Made by a program: the position numbers and the translations under genes
The notes under the pieces: model-generated
Databases searched by the model: none
What the model was told of the DNA's origin: nothing
The model's input: the letters and a program-made list of their open reading frames with translations, nothing else
DNA from: an uncultured Clostridium sp.
Lineage (GTDB): Bacteria > Bacillota > Clostridia > TANB77 > CAG-508
Length of the DNA: 48,158 bases
Reading direction: 5' to 3'
NCBI GenBank assembly: GCA_946409935.1
Contig: CAMJYG010000013.1
Location: 1 to 48,158 of the forward strand
Shown: piece by piece, positions 24,113 to 34,100 of the stretch
Layout of the letters: each line of letters opens with the position of its first letter
Numbering within the stretch: the first letter of the stretch is position 1

Positions 24113-24560
24113 TTTAAATGCTTTCTATTTATATAAATTTACAATAATCACATTTAATTTTCTTTTGTCTTTTTCCTTTAAATTATATTTTTAATTTCAA
24201 AAAATATTTCTACACTTTTTAAGAAAAACAATTTGACTTTTCTTAAAAAAGTAGTAGCCACAACATATCTGCTATCTCATTTCTATTTGCAATTACTATA
24301 CCATATTTATAATAAACACACAAGCAAACATGAACAAATTTTTGTGTGTTTTTATAAATGTTTGTTACAGCAATTGTACAACGAATTTCACACTATTCTA
24401 TGATAATCGCTTAAAAGTACATCATCTTGGCGGCTATCATCGGATTGGCTAATCCTTATAAACCTTGATATCGCAAGTCTTTATGCTCAGAATAATAAAA
24501 TGTTAAGTTCGCATTAATTTTGCTTTTCAGAGGAAATATTTTTTGTATTTCCTGATTTTC
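24113..24560. other. Gene-free gap with two hairpins
   Basis: About 450 bp. One hairpin pairs CTTTTTAAGAAAA (24215) with TTTTCTTAAAAAAG (to 24251); another pairs AAACACACAA (24314) with TTGTGTGTTT (to 24351). These could end transcripts of the DUF4143 gene or opposing ones. The stretch 24360-24540 is less AT-rich than its surroundings, but I see no coding frame or known RNA in it. Confidence 0.4.
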
Positions 24561-25758
24561 TTACTGTAATAAAAAATCTATTATATTTATAACTTCTATT
24601 CCCTCTATTTGTTTATCCTTCACTTTATCCATTGTTAATATAATTTTCTTATAGTTATCTTTAACTGCAAGTAAAGAATTTTTTTCTCTTTCTTCAACCT
24701 TTTCGTCTAAAATACTTCTTGTAACTTGATAATAAATTTTTTCATTAGGTTTTATGGCAATAAAATCAATTTCAATGTCATTATATTTTCCTACATAAAC
24801 TTCATATCCGTCTACGAAGTAATTCGATATATATCAAATTTTTGTAACTACTTCCACTATCATATGAAGAAAGTCCATTGATAATATTTTTAAGTCCATT
24901 ATCTATAAAATAATATTTTCCTTGAGTCTTTAATAATTGTTTTCCTTTTAATTCATATCTTGGAACTCTATATATAAAATAAGCATTTTCAATCATTTTT
25001 AAATAAGAGTCTACAGTTTCATTTGTAACTGTACTCCCATTTTTTTGCATAAAATCTGCTATTGAATTAGGAGTAGTTAAATTACCTATACAAGAAGCCA
25101 TATATTTTATTAAATTATCTAGAAACACGACATCCTTTATTTTGTTTCGATTAATAACATCCTTTTTTAAAACTACTTCTTTAATGTCATTTAGATAATT
25201 AATGATTAATTCTGCATTATCATTCATATTTACAAGCATTGGCATTCCACCAAATTTTAAATACTTATCAAACTTATCATATTTATCATCATTTTCTTTA
25301 AAAGGATATTCTTGGATAAATTCTTTAAAAGAAAATGGGTATATTTTTATAGTCAAAACTCGTCCAGCAAGTAGGGTTGTAAACTCACTAGATAATAGAT
25401 AAGCATTTGAACCTGTTATATAAATATCACAATCTATATCTACCAACATTGAATTTACTGCTTTTTCCCAGTTTTCTACATTCTGTACTTCATCTAATAA
25501 AATATAATTTTTACCTTTTGAAATATGTTCTTTGATATGTGAATATAAGTCTTCATAATTTTTTATAGAATACCAGTCCGCACTTTCAAAGTTCATATAA
25601 ATTATATTTTTTTCTGGTACCTTTTGAGATGTTAAATAATCTTTGTATTGCAATAAAAGAGTGCTTTTCCCACTTCTTCTAACTCCTGTTATTACTTTTA
25701 TTAAATTTAAATCTTTACTTTCTATTAATTGATTTAAATATTGTTCTCTTTTAAGCAT
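24561..25758 (-). CDS. DUF4143-type AAA ATPase, read through a +1 shift at CGG
   Basis: Joined length 398 residues. The P-loop GVRRSGKSTLLLQY is near residue 25, Walker B YILLDEVQNVENWEKAV follows, and VYITGSNAYLLSSEFTTLLAGR is the sensor region typical of this family. The zero frame ends ELLRRRI; skipping the C of CGG (24808-24810) gives ELLRRGYEVYVGKYNDIEID followed by FIAIKPNEKIYYQV, the standard nuclease-like C-terminal domain of DUF4143 proteins. Start: ATG at 25758 after GAGGTG; the longer frame to 25806 has no ribosome site. These ATPases are common and their role is unknown. A single-gene transcript. Confidence 0.9.
24807..24810 (-). other. CGGA recoding site in the DUF4143 ATPase
   Basis: In-frame CGG (codon 317) after CGT AGA. 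Both of the other arginines at this spot use CGT and AGA. Skipping C gives GGA (Gly) and adds 81 more residues of family-typical sequence. Confidence 0.88.
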
Positions 25759-25993
25759 AAACTTCACCTCAATAATATTATACAATAACAATTTATGTTT
25801 TGTCAAATTTTACGGTTATAAACGTAAAACTCTACATATTTTTATTTTTTACGTTTATAATATTATATGTAAAAAATTTTTTTATATGTATATTTATAGA
25901 AATGTTAAGTTTGTGTTAAGTTCATTTTAAAAATTTTAAAAATATCATACTCTGAAAACACTGTAAAGACTGTATTTTTTATTTTCGAATTCA

Positions 25994-26041
25994 AAGCCCT
26001 TTTTATACGATAGGAAATGGTTACTTTCCTATTATATAAAA
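25994..26041. repeat. Family B hairpin repeat, copy 2 (hairpin part only)
   Basis: TATACGATAGGAAA (26004) pairs with TTTCCTATTATATA (to about 26038), preceded by AAAGCCCTTTT. It lies just after the PIN toxin gene and probably serves as its terminator. Confidence 0.7.
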
Positions 26042-26072
26042 AAACCTTGATATTTCAAGGTTTATCAGTTAT

Positions 26073-26543
26073 TTATAATTTTTTAGTTTTGTATTTTGTA
26101 TAAAATTGAAACGGACTCAATACTTCTATTTGATATTTCTCTCTTATATCATCTGCTACACTATTTATATGTTGGTCTTGTGTTATTAAATATTTTACAT
26201 TATCATCTATACAACAATCTATGAATTTATTATCTGATTTATCTTCTTCACAATAATTTGTATGTATTATGTGGTCTACTTCTCTTACCTGCCATAAACA
26301 TTTTGACAAGGATACACTTAATGGAATAATTCCGACTTCCTCGCCTTTTTTATTTCTTCTTTTATATGCTTCTAGCAAAATTGTACTAAATGTTACTAAT
26401 AGTTCGTTTTGCATTTCTCTATTCATAACAAAACATATCTTATTAGCACTTTTTAATTGAAATATCGCTTGTGCAAATTCATCTTGCTTAAAAATACCAT
26501 TTATGAATATGTTTGTATCTACAACTACTTTTATTCTATCCAT
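26073..26543 (-). CDS. PIN-domain ribonuclease, probable type II toxin
   Basis: 156 residues. The N-terminus VVVDTNIFINGIF carries the first catalytic aspartate of PIN nucleases, and EEDKSDNKFIDCCIDDNVKYLIT further acidic residues followed by QDQHI. Such proteins cut RNA and are held inactive by a partner. Its start overlaps the end of the upstream small gene by 8 nt, the usual toxin-antitoxin arrangement. It could also be a non-toxin PIN nuclease. Confidence 0.8.
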   Translation of the reverse strand: MDRIKVVVDTNIFINGIFKQDEFAQAIFQLKSANKICFVMNREMQNELLVTFSTILLEAYKRRNKKGEEVGIIPLSVSLSKCLWQVREVDHIIHTNYCEEDKSDNKFIDCCIDDNVKYLITQDQHINSVADDIREKYQIEVLSPFQFYTKYKTKKL

Positions 26544-26712
26544 TTTCTTTCCTTACTCTTTCTACTATCTCATCAATATCCTCATTACTCATTTTAGCTT
26601 CTTTAATAAGAGTTGTACAGTTTTCACATAATTCATTCCAATCATTGCTACTTTGTTCTATTAACGTATTAAATAGTTCTTGTATACTTGATTGTGCTTT
26701 TACTTTTTCCAT
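26536..26712 (-). CDS. Small putative antitoxin (58 aa)
   Basis: Starts at the ATG at 26712, eight bases after GGAGGG; the longer frame to 26760 is only a Lys/Arg/Glu-rich extension without a ribosome site. Predicted helical (SIQELFNTLIEQ; SNEDIDEIVERVRKENG). It overlaps the PIN gene and precedes it, as antitoxins do. Family not recognised; the call rests on position and size. Confidence 0.6.
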   Translation of the reverse strand: MEKVKAQSSIQELFNTLIEQSSNDWNELCENCTTLIKEAKMSNEDIDEIVERVRKENG

Positions 26713-26959
26713 ATTTCTTTCCCTCCTCTTATTTTTTTTACTTTCCTTATCTTTTTTCATATAATCACCTTATATATAGTATTCCTTTTATTTATAAAAT
26801 AATACTTAAAATAATTATACTACAATTTTATGTAAATTTCAAGATTTTATAAGTTGTTACAAAATTCCATATAGTTTTATATTGTGTTATAATTTTATCA
26901 CAAGGAGAGATAAAGTCAAGATTTTTTTATAAAAAATAAGAAAGGTGTTCTTAAAAAAT

Positions 26960-27007
26960 GTTACAATTCACGGCCGATTATAATCTAATATATAAATGTT
27001 AATATAT
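26960..27007. repeat. Family A end next to the IS91 remnant
   Basis: GTTACAATTCACGGCCGATT (26960-26979), followed by TATAATCTAATATATAAATG. The same continuation occurs at 48078 onward, so these two copies belong to one subfamily. Confidence 0.6.
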
Positions 27008-27475
27008 ACTCCTGGTTTCTTTGCTTTCCTTCATACTTTTGGTAGAGATTTGAAATAGAATCTTCATATTCACATTCTTATTGCTGAACTTAAATTGGGT
27101 AATAATAATTCGTCTATAGGGTGGAAGTTTTTTGATTATGATGCTCTTTCTAAACGTTTTCAACACATCCTTTTAAAACTTCTTTCTAAAGAATTAGGTA
27201 AATCTTTTTCTAAAATGAAAAAATTCTTATACTCTAATTACCCTAATGGATTCTATGTTTATGCTGAACCTAAAAAATTTAAGGATTTTAAATCTGGTGT
27301 TGAATATGTGACTCGTTATTGTGGTAGAGTTCCTATCAGTGAAAATAGAATTGTTAACTATGATGTAACTAATGTCATTTTTTTGCTTTGGCTTATTTGT
27401 GTTTTCCATATATTTCCATGTTTGTTTTGTAGGCTTGTGTTACTTTCCTATTATATAAAAAATAAAATCTTGTAA
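27008..27475 (+). pseudogene. IS91-type transposase fragment
   Basis: The plus-strand frame reads PGFFAFLHTFGRDLK, a stop, then NLHIHILIAELKLG (27008-27095), then an open part with FDYDALSKRFQHILLKLLSK and YVTRYCGRVPISENRIVNYD. These match the HIH metal site and the RYxxRxPIS segment of IS91/ISCR-like replicative transposases. In intact relatives the stop position is tryptophan (TGG to TAG here). The N-terminal zinc domain and the C-terminal end are missing; after about 27385 the frame runs into unrelated sequence and a family B half-hairpin (27441-27460). It is the only plus-strand coding remnant seen here. Confidence 0.8.
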
Positions 27476-27508
27476 ATGCTTATGAACAGCTAATTACAAG
27501 ATTTTTAT
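27452..27508 (-). terminator. Terminator of the tRNA transcript
   Basis: AAAATCTTGTAA (27505-27494 on the minus strand) pairs with TTACAAGATTTT (27475-27464), followed by ATTTTTTATA. It lies just after tRNA-Cys. Confidence 0.75.
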
Positions 27509-27512
27509 ATTT

Positions 27513-27586
27513 TGGAGGCGACACCCGGATTTGAACCGGGGATCAGAGTTTTGCAGACTCGTGCCTTACCACTTGGCTATATCGCC
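27513..27586 (-). tRNA. tRNA-Cys (GCA)
   Basis: 74 nt including an encoded CCA. Acceptor GGCGATA/TGTCGCC; anticodon loop CTGCAAA (7 nt) gives anticodon GCA; T-arm CCCGGTTCAAATCCGGG. It follows tRNA-Gly by about 100 nt. Confidence 0.96.
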
Positions 27587-27688
27587 ACATTATTAAATGT
27601 GTACTCATGAATAAGTTTTGCTTTATAATTAATTATATGCTTTATATAATTAATTATTGCTAATTTATAAATTTTATTTAAAAATTTT

Positions 27689-27762
27689 TGGAGCAGGTAA
27701 CGGGAATCGGACCCGTAACTTAACCTTGGCAAGGTTACGTTTTACCACTAAACTATACCTGC
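27689..27762 (-). tRNA. tRNA-Gly (GCC)
   Basis: 74 nt with an encoded CCA. Anticodon stem TAACC/GGTTA encloses a normal seven-base loop TTGCCAA, anticodon GCC, which reads GGC and GGT. It is therefore an ordinary glycine tRNA and not an obvious reader of four-base CGGN codons. Confidence 0.96.
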
Positions 27763-27785
27763 AAATTATAAATACATCATTTAGC

Positions 27786-27821
27786 ATTTAAAATAATACC
27801 AAAAATGTGCCATAATGTCAA
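27786..27821 (-). promoter_or_regulatory. Promoter of the tRNA-Gly/tRNA-Cys transcript
   Basis: On the minus strand TTGACA (27821-27816) and TATTAT (27798-27793) are 17 nt apart; the start would be near 27786. The -35 box sits in the loop of the inverted repeat AAAATGTGC/GCACATTTT (about 27801-27838) that probably ends topA. Confidence 0.75.
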
Positions 27822-27852
27822 GTGTTATAGCACATTTTACTTGATTTTATTT

Positions 27853-29949
27853 TTATTTTTTTGTATTATTACTTTTTTTCCTTGACTTTGTGCCCTTTTT
27901 AGGCTTTGTAATACTTTTTGAAGCTTTTACAGTTTCTTTTTTTATTTCTTCTGCTTCCGCTGGATTCCATTTTTCACCTATTTTAGGCTTATTCCAAGAA
28001 ATGTAGTCACATGAGTTAGGATTATTTTCACAAATATAATAATTCCTTTTTTTCTTCGTTTTTCTAACCTGTACCGTTCCTCCGCATTTTGGGCAAGGAA
28101 CATCAATTTTCTCTATGATAGGCTTTGCATTTTTACATTCTGGGTATCCCGGACATGCTAAAAATTTACCATATTTCCCGTATTTATAGACCATCATTCT
28201 CCCACATTTTTCGCATTGTACATCAGATACTTCTTCTACTAATTCTACATGTTCCAATTCTTTTTCTACTTTTTCAATTTCTTTTTCAAATGGTCCATAG
28301 AAATTTCTAATCATTTTTTTCCATTGTTCTTTTCCATCTGCAATTTCGTCAAATTCATTTTCTATTTGTGCTGTAAATTCTACATTTATAATATCTGTAA
28401 AATTTTCAGTTAATAATTTATTAACTATTTTCCCTAATTCTGTAGGGCTTAACTGTTTTTGTACTTTTTCTATATATCTTCTTTCTAGAATGGTTGTAAT
28501 TGTTGGAGAATATGTACTTGGTCTTCCTATTCCTTTTTCTTCAAGTGCCTTTACTAAACTTGCTTCTGTATATCTTGCAGGTGGCTCTGTAAAACTTTGT
28601 TTTGGGCTTAATTTTTTTAGTTTTAATTCTTGATTTTCACTTAGCTCAGGAAGCATTCCCTCTTCTTCCTGTTCTTTCGAATCTGTTCCTTCTACATATA
28701 GTACCATAAAACCTTTAAACTTAAGGTTTTGTCCATTTGCTTTAAAAGTATAATCATTTGCATTAATATTTACTGCCATTGTATCATAAATTGCTGAAGA
28801 CATTTGGCTTGCCATAAATCTATTATAAATTAGTTTATACAATTTATATTGATCACTTGTTAAAGAATCTTTTAAATCATCTGGTTCTAAATCGCTATAT
28901 GTCGGTCTAATAGCTTCATGTGCATCTTGGGCTTCTTTATTAGTTCTATAATATCTATTTTCATAATATTTTTCCCCATGTGTTTTTATTATATGTTCTT
29001 TAGCTGCAGCCCTTGCAACCTCAGAGATTCTTGTTGAATCTGTTCTCATGTACGTAATTAAACCAACTGTTCCTTTTTCTGGTATTTTAACTCCCTCATA
29101 CAATATTTGAGCTACAGACATAGTTTTCTTTAAAGTAAAACCTAATTTTCTTGATGCCTCTTGTTGCATTGTACTTGTTGTAAATGGAGGTGCTGGAGTT
29201 CTCTTCTTTTCACCTTTTTTTACTTCTGTAACTATATATTTTGCTTTATCTATATTGCTTAAAATTTCATTTACTTCATTTTCTGAATGTATTTCTTGTT
29301 TTTTGCCATTTTTTCCATAAAAATGTGCTTCAAAATCTTTTTTAGTGTTTGGCTCTTGCAATTTTGCATATATATTCCAATATTCTTGAGGTATAAATTT
29401 TTCTATCTCATCTTCTCTATCTACTATTAATTTTACTGCTACAGATTGAACCCTTCCTGCTGATAATCCCCTTCTTACTTTTTTCCATAATACAGGACTC
29501 ATTTTATACCCAACAATTCTATCTAAAACTCTTCTTGCTTGTTGAGCATCTACTAAATTTATATCTATATCTCTTGGTTCTTTTATTGCTTTTTGTACCG
29601 CATTTTGAGTTATTTCATTAAATGTAACTCTTGTAATTTTATCTTTTTCTTCTGATAAAATATTTGCTAAATGCCAAGCTATAGCTTCTCCCTCACGGTC
29701 AGGGTCAGTTGCGAGATATACTTTTTTAGCCTGTTTAGCATCTTTTTTTAAAGATTTGATTAAATCTCCCTTTCCCCTAATATTTATATACTGAGGTTCA
29801 AAATCATTTTCGACATCCACACCAAGCTTTGATTTTGGTAAATCTCTTATATGTCCCATTGAAGCAACTACCTTCGTACTTCCACCTAAAAATTTTTTTA
29901 TTGTATTAGCCTTTGCTGGTGATTCCACTATAACCAATTTGTCTGCCAT
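27853..29949 (-). CDS. topA: DNA topoisomerase I
   Basis: 698 residues, complete. The Toprim domain has IVESPAKANTI and ATDPDREGEAIAWHL (metal site), and the catalytic tyrosine is in TYMRTDSTRIS (about residue 303). GRVQSVAVKLIVDRE is the conserved DNA-gate helix. The C-terminus has two cysteine zinc ribbons (CEKCGRMM...CPGYPECK; CPKCGGTV...C) and a basic Lys/Ser tail. It relaxes negative supercoils behind transcription. Start ATG follows AAGGAGGATT. In many Bacillota topA follows dprA; here they are 17 kb apart. Confidence 0.97.
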   Translation of the reverse strand: MADKLVIVESPAKANTIKKFLGGSTKVVASMGHIRDLPKSKLGVDVENDFEPQYINIRGKGDLIKSLKKDAKQAKKVYLATDPDREGEAIAWHLANILSEEKDKITRVTFNEITQNAVQKAIKEPRDIDINLVDAQQARRVLDRIVGYKMSPVLWKKVRRGLSAGRVQSVAVKLIVDREDEIEKFIPQEYWNIYAKLQEPNTKKDFEAHFYGKNGKKQEIHSENEVNEILSNIDKAKYIVTEVKKGEKKRTPAPPFTTSTMQQEASRKLGFTLKKTMSVAQILYEGVKIPEKGTVGLITYMRTDSTRISEVARAAAKEHIIKTHGEKYYENRYYRTNKEAQDAHEAIRPTYSDLEPDDLKDSLTSDQYKLYKLIYNRFMASQMSSAIYDTMAVNINANDYTFKANGQNLKFKGFMVLYVEGTDSKEQEEEGMLPELSENQELKLKKLSPKQSFTEPPARYTEASLVKALEEKGIGRPSTYSPTITTILERRYIEKVQKQLSPTELGKIVNKLLTENFTDIINVEFTAQIENEFDEIADGKEQWKKMIRNFYGPFEKEIEKVEKELEHVELVEEVSDVQCEKCGRMMVYKYGKYGKFLACPGYPECKNAKPIIEKIDVPCPKCGGTVQVRKTKKKRNYYICENNPNSCDYISWNKPKIGEKWNPAEAEEIKKETVKASKSITKPKKGTKSRKKSNNTKK

Positions 29950-30069
29950 GTAATCCTCCTTAAATTTCTATATTTTTATTATAGTTTTATATTATTATTA
30001 CAATTTATTGCCATATTTTTTGCGTTGTACTATCTATGAATTATAACATATTTTTTTCACTATGTGTTA

Positions 30070-30414
30070 TTATATAATACCTCTAAATTCCATGTCAATA
30101 GTTGTTTTAGCAGATAAGTCGCTAATTATATCAGCTACAGATATTGGAGTAACCTCATTTTCTTTAAAAATTTTTAAAATTTCATCCACTCTTTTTTCAT
30201 CATTTGATAAATAATTTATAAATTTATTTTCTTTTTTTATATCTTTTTCTATATATTCTGTTTTTTCTACACCTATTCCAAATTTTGCTTTTTGATATTT
30301 TGTAACTTCATCCTCATTTATTATTTTATAATAATCTAATTTTATTGGATGATTAATACTTGCCTCCTTAAGTGTTTCATTATTAATAAATGTGCTTCCA
30401 AAAAAGATTTTCAA
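30070..30414 (-). CDS. Unknown small soluble protein (114 aa), possibly DUF6514-like
   Basis: No signal or membrane helix. The sequence has AKFGIGVEKTEYIEKD followed by a Lys/Asp-rich helix and ends VTPISVADIISDLSAK with a short tail. The pattern (a YGI/FGI strand, then NEVxPxxxxDVIxD) resembles small clostridial DUF6514 proteins, but I am not sure. Start ATG follows AAAGAAAGGAAG. Single gene between topA and a half copy of repeat family D. Confidence 0.55.
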   Translation of the reverse strand: MKIFFGSTFINNETLKEASINHPIKLDYYKIINEDEVTKYQKAKFGIGVEKTEYIEKDIKKENKFINYLSNDEKRVDEILKIFKENEVTPISVADIISDLSAKTTIDMEFRGII

Positions 30415-30578
30415 TTTGTTTACTTCCTTTCTTTAAAATCTCATTTTTCCATAATACTATTAATTTGATATCTTTTCAATACTTTTTCATCGCACATTTT
30501 GATACTTTTTTATTTATTTTTACATTTTGTAGCTTTTTCTCTTTTTATTCTTCCTAATTATACTTTTTTCGACTCTTA

Positions 30579-30636
30579 AGAACAAATCGGAAAGCTAATA
30601 AATTCCTAGTATGTTATTTTAAACTATAAATTTAAA
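30579..30636. repeat. Family D repeat, half copy
   Basis: GAACAAATCGGAAAGCTAAT onward matches the first half of the two full family D copies (37810, 39527) through the TATGTTATTTTAAACTATAA block, then stops at the end of the 156-residue gene. Confidence 0.65.
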
Positions 30637-31107
30637 TTATTTTTTAAACAATACTATTTTTATTTTTTGCAATATTTTTTGTAATATCGTTTTTTCTTTT
30701 ATCTCAATTAACTCTGTATTTTCTAATTTTATATTATTTTTCTTATCACTTAATAATGATTCTTTATCTTTTCTATTATTAAACAAATTATCTGTTTTAT
30801 ATTTTTCTTTTTTCTTCATTTCTGCTTTTTTTCTATCTTCTGATTGCATTTTTATTATCTTTTCTTTTTGTTCTGGTGTTGCTAAATAATCTCTGAAAAT
30901 ATTAAATAATGTTGCTTTTGTTTCTGAGAGCATTTCTTGTTTATATATATCCACTTCTTCATTCATTTCATATTCATATTCTTCATTCATATTTGCTTTT
31001 ATTGCATTTATTACTTCTTCAGGTATTTTATTATAATTGTCATCTTCTAGATAGCTTAATATTATATATACCTCTTTATATGCATTTTTATAATTATTCG
31101 TCACCAT
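30637..31107 (-). CDS. Unknown protein coupled to the giant helicase (156 aa)
   Basis: Starts 14 nt inside the end of the helicase gene, so the two are translationally coupled. Predicted all-helical and charged: N-terminal half acidic (NEEYEYEMNEEVDIY), C-terminal half strongly Lys-rich (KKAEMKKKEKYK; LQKILQKIKIVLFKK). No motif recognised. It is likely a partner of the helicase, by position only. Confidence 0.6.
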   Translation of the reverse strand: MVTNNYKNAYKEVYIILSYLEDDNYNKIPEEVINAIKANMNEEYEYEMNEEVDIYKQEMLSETKATLFNIFRDYLATPEQKEKIIKMQSEDRKKAEMKKKEKYKTDNLFNNRKDKESLLSDKKNNIKLENTELIEIKEKTILQKILQKIKIVLFKK

Positions 31108-34100
31108 TATTTATAATCGCTTCCTCCCTATTCAGTTCTTCAATTGCTTTACTTAAAACATCTCCTGCTTCATCACATTGCCTAGTTCCAGGTTTAAAAG
31201 TTGTTTGACCTAGTTCTTGACCTTTTATTTTATTCTTTTTTTTACCTAATCCATATTCTCTTAACTTTGCAATTTTTTTTCTATATTCTTCTGGTACACT
31301 TTCTATTGGCTCTCCTGCATATTGGTCTAATATTTTTCTTTCTTTTGAGTTGTACCATCTATCATATAAATTTACTTCTTCTATTTCATTTTCTGTCATT
31401 TCTTTTCTTATTAACTTTTTACCATTTTGTATTATAGCTCCCCTCATACGCTTTCCATTATGATTCTTTAAAAAATCTATTACTTCTTCAAATAATGTCT
31501 TTTCTTCTTTTCCTAATCCATATTCTCTTAACTTTGCTATTTTTTCTCTATATTCTTCTGGTACTTCTTCTATTGGTTCTCCTGCATATTGGTCTAATAT
31601 ATTTTTTTCTTCTGTTCTATTCCATCTATAGTATAGATTTATTTCTCCTATTTCCTCTTTTGTCATTTTTTCTCTTATTAATTGTTTTCCATTTTTTGTT
31701 ATACTTCCCCTCATAGGTTGCCCATTATGCGTTTTTAAAAATTCTATTACCTGATCATATACTGTTTTTTCTTTTCTTATTAAATTTCTTAATTTTGATA
31801 TTTTTTCTCTATATCCTTCTGGTACTTTTTCTATTGGGTTTCCTTCATATTGTTCTAATATTTCTCTTTCTTTTAAATTTCTCCATGAACTATATAAATT
31901 AATTTCTTCTCTCTCCTCTTCTGTCATTTCTTCTCTTATTAATCGTTTTCCATTTTTTGTTATACATCCCCTCATAAGCTGTCCATTATGTGTTTCTAAA
32001 AATTCTACTACTTGATCAAATACTGTTTTTATTAAATCTCTTAATTTCACTATTTTTTCTCTATATTCTTCTGGTACTTTTTCTATTGGTTCTTCTTGAT
32101 ATTTTTCAAATATTTCTCTTTCTTTTGAGTTTCTCCATCTACCATATAAATTAATTTCTAATCTTTGTTCTTCTGTCATTTCTTCTCGTCTTACAAATTT
32201 TCTATCTTTGTTTACGCTTCCCTTCATAAGTTGTCCATCATGTGTTTCTAAAAATTCTACTACTTGATCAAATACTGTTTTTCTTTCTGTATTTTCAACT
32301 TCTTCTTCTAATTTATCTAATCCTTCCACCAATCTTCCTATTTTTTCTTCTACATGAAATACATTTATATGTATTAATTTTTCTATTGGTATTACCTGTC
32401 CATCTTTATCTAATTTATCCGGTAATATTTCATTCCATAAATCTATTTCTTCTCCTAATTCTATTATTCTTTGTATTTTTTCTGTTATCTTTCCTTCATT
32501 TTCTTCTTCTATATATTTTATATATTTTTCCTGTATTCTTTTTAATGTTACCGCTTTTCTATATTCTTCTCTTCCTGTACTTTCTATATCTGGCAATTTT
32601 TCTCCATGCCTTTCTATCCAATCTATTATATCTCTTAATAATTCTTCATCATCTTTTACTGTATATGTATTTACTACTTTATCCCAATTCGCATTTATTA
32701 TATTATTTGGTATATCTATTATAATTGGTATTTCATCTTCTTCTATCGGATTATCTTCATCTATTGGAAATATACATCTTCCCATTATTTGTTGTAATAG
32801 TATTATTGAATCTTCATCTAATTCTCTTAATAAGATTACTCCACTTATTCCTTTTACATGTTTTCCTTCTGTTAGTTTATTTATTACTAACATTAATTTT
32901 ATTTCTTCTCCTTCATCTTCTTCAAAACTATGTAATTGGTCTAAATTTTTTTTATCTGAATATGATCCTAACATTGAATAGAAATTTACTTTTTTACTTT
33001 TTAACCATTCTTGTAATAGTTTTTTTACTCTTTCTATTTTCTTTTCTGCTACTTTCTTATTTCCTTCTTCTTCTCCTTCTTCTTCATTTAATTGTTCATA
33101 TATTTCGTCTTGTATTGGTAAATATACTATATATCTTCCGCCCTTTTTTTAGATTTTTTTCTAATATTTCTGATATTCCTTTTGTTTTACTTAAATTTAA
33201 TAAACTATATTCTTCGCTTTTTACTATATCTTCTAGTTCATATCCTGTTTCTTTTAAATATTCTTCTAATTTATCTAATTTTTCTTTTCTTACTTCTTCA
33301 TCTTCTATATCTTCTATATTTTTATATAATTCTTTATATTTATGCATTTGCATTAATGTATATTCAAAAAATATCGTTTTGGGATTTACTATTATTCCAT
33401 TTCTTATTCCTTCTATTAAACTCATATTCATTGCTATATGTTCATCATTTTTTATTTTTTCTTCACTATATCCCATTAATCTTGCTATTTCATCTGCCAT
33501 ATTTTTATTATCTACATCTCTTACTGGTGTTGCTGTTATTCCTAATACATTTACATCTTCATCTTGATATCTTAATAATTCTTCAAGATTTGCTCCCCAT
33601 TCTTCCGCTCCGGTTCTATGTAATTCATCTAATACTATTAGTCCATATTTCTTTAATTCTCTTGTTTTTAAACTTGCATATGTATCAAATTCTAAACTTG
33701 GAAAATTTTCTTTTAACACTTTTTCTTTTGTTCTATTTTTTCCTATTCCTCCTTTTTCTAATACTATATCTCCTATTACTCTTAATCCTAATACATTTTC
33801 AATTAAATCCGTTTGTATTTGGTCTAATATTTCTCTTGATGGTGCTAAATATAATGCTCCTTTTCCTTCTTTTAACCTTATTTCATATTTCTCTTTTAAC
33901 ATTTGCACCATTGCTATATAACTTTTTCCTGATCCTGTTGGTAAGATATTTGCTACAAATTTTTCTTTTTCTAATATTTCATCTGTTTTATTTGATGCTC
34001 TTTGTTGATATTCCTTTAATTTTATTTCAGTTCCTTCTATATCATAATATCCTAAAAATCCTTCTAATAATTCTATATTTATATTATTTTGTAATATTTC

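Noticed and set aside
31210..32290. Direct repeats resembling a CRISPR array
   Set aside because: The period is about 220-260 bp, repeats are inexact and they encode the four protein repeats of the helicase.
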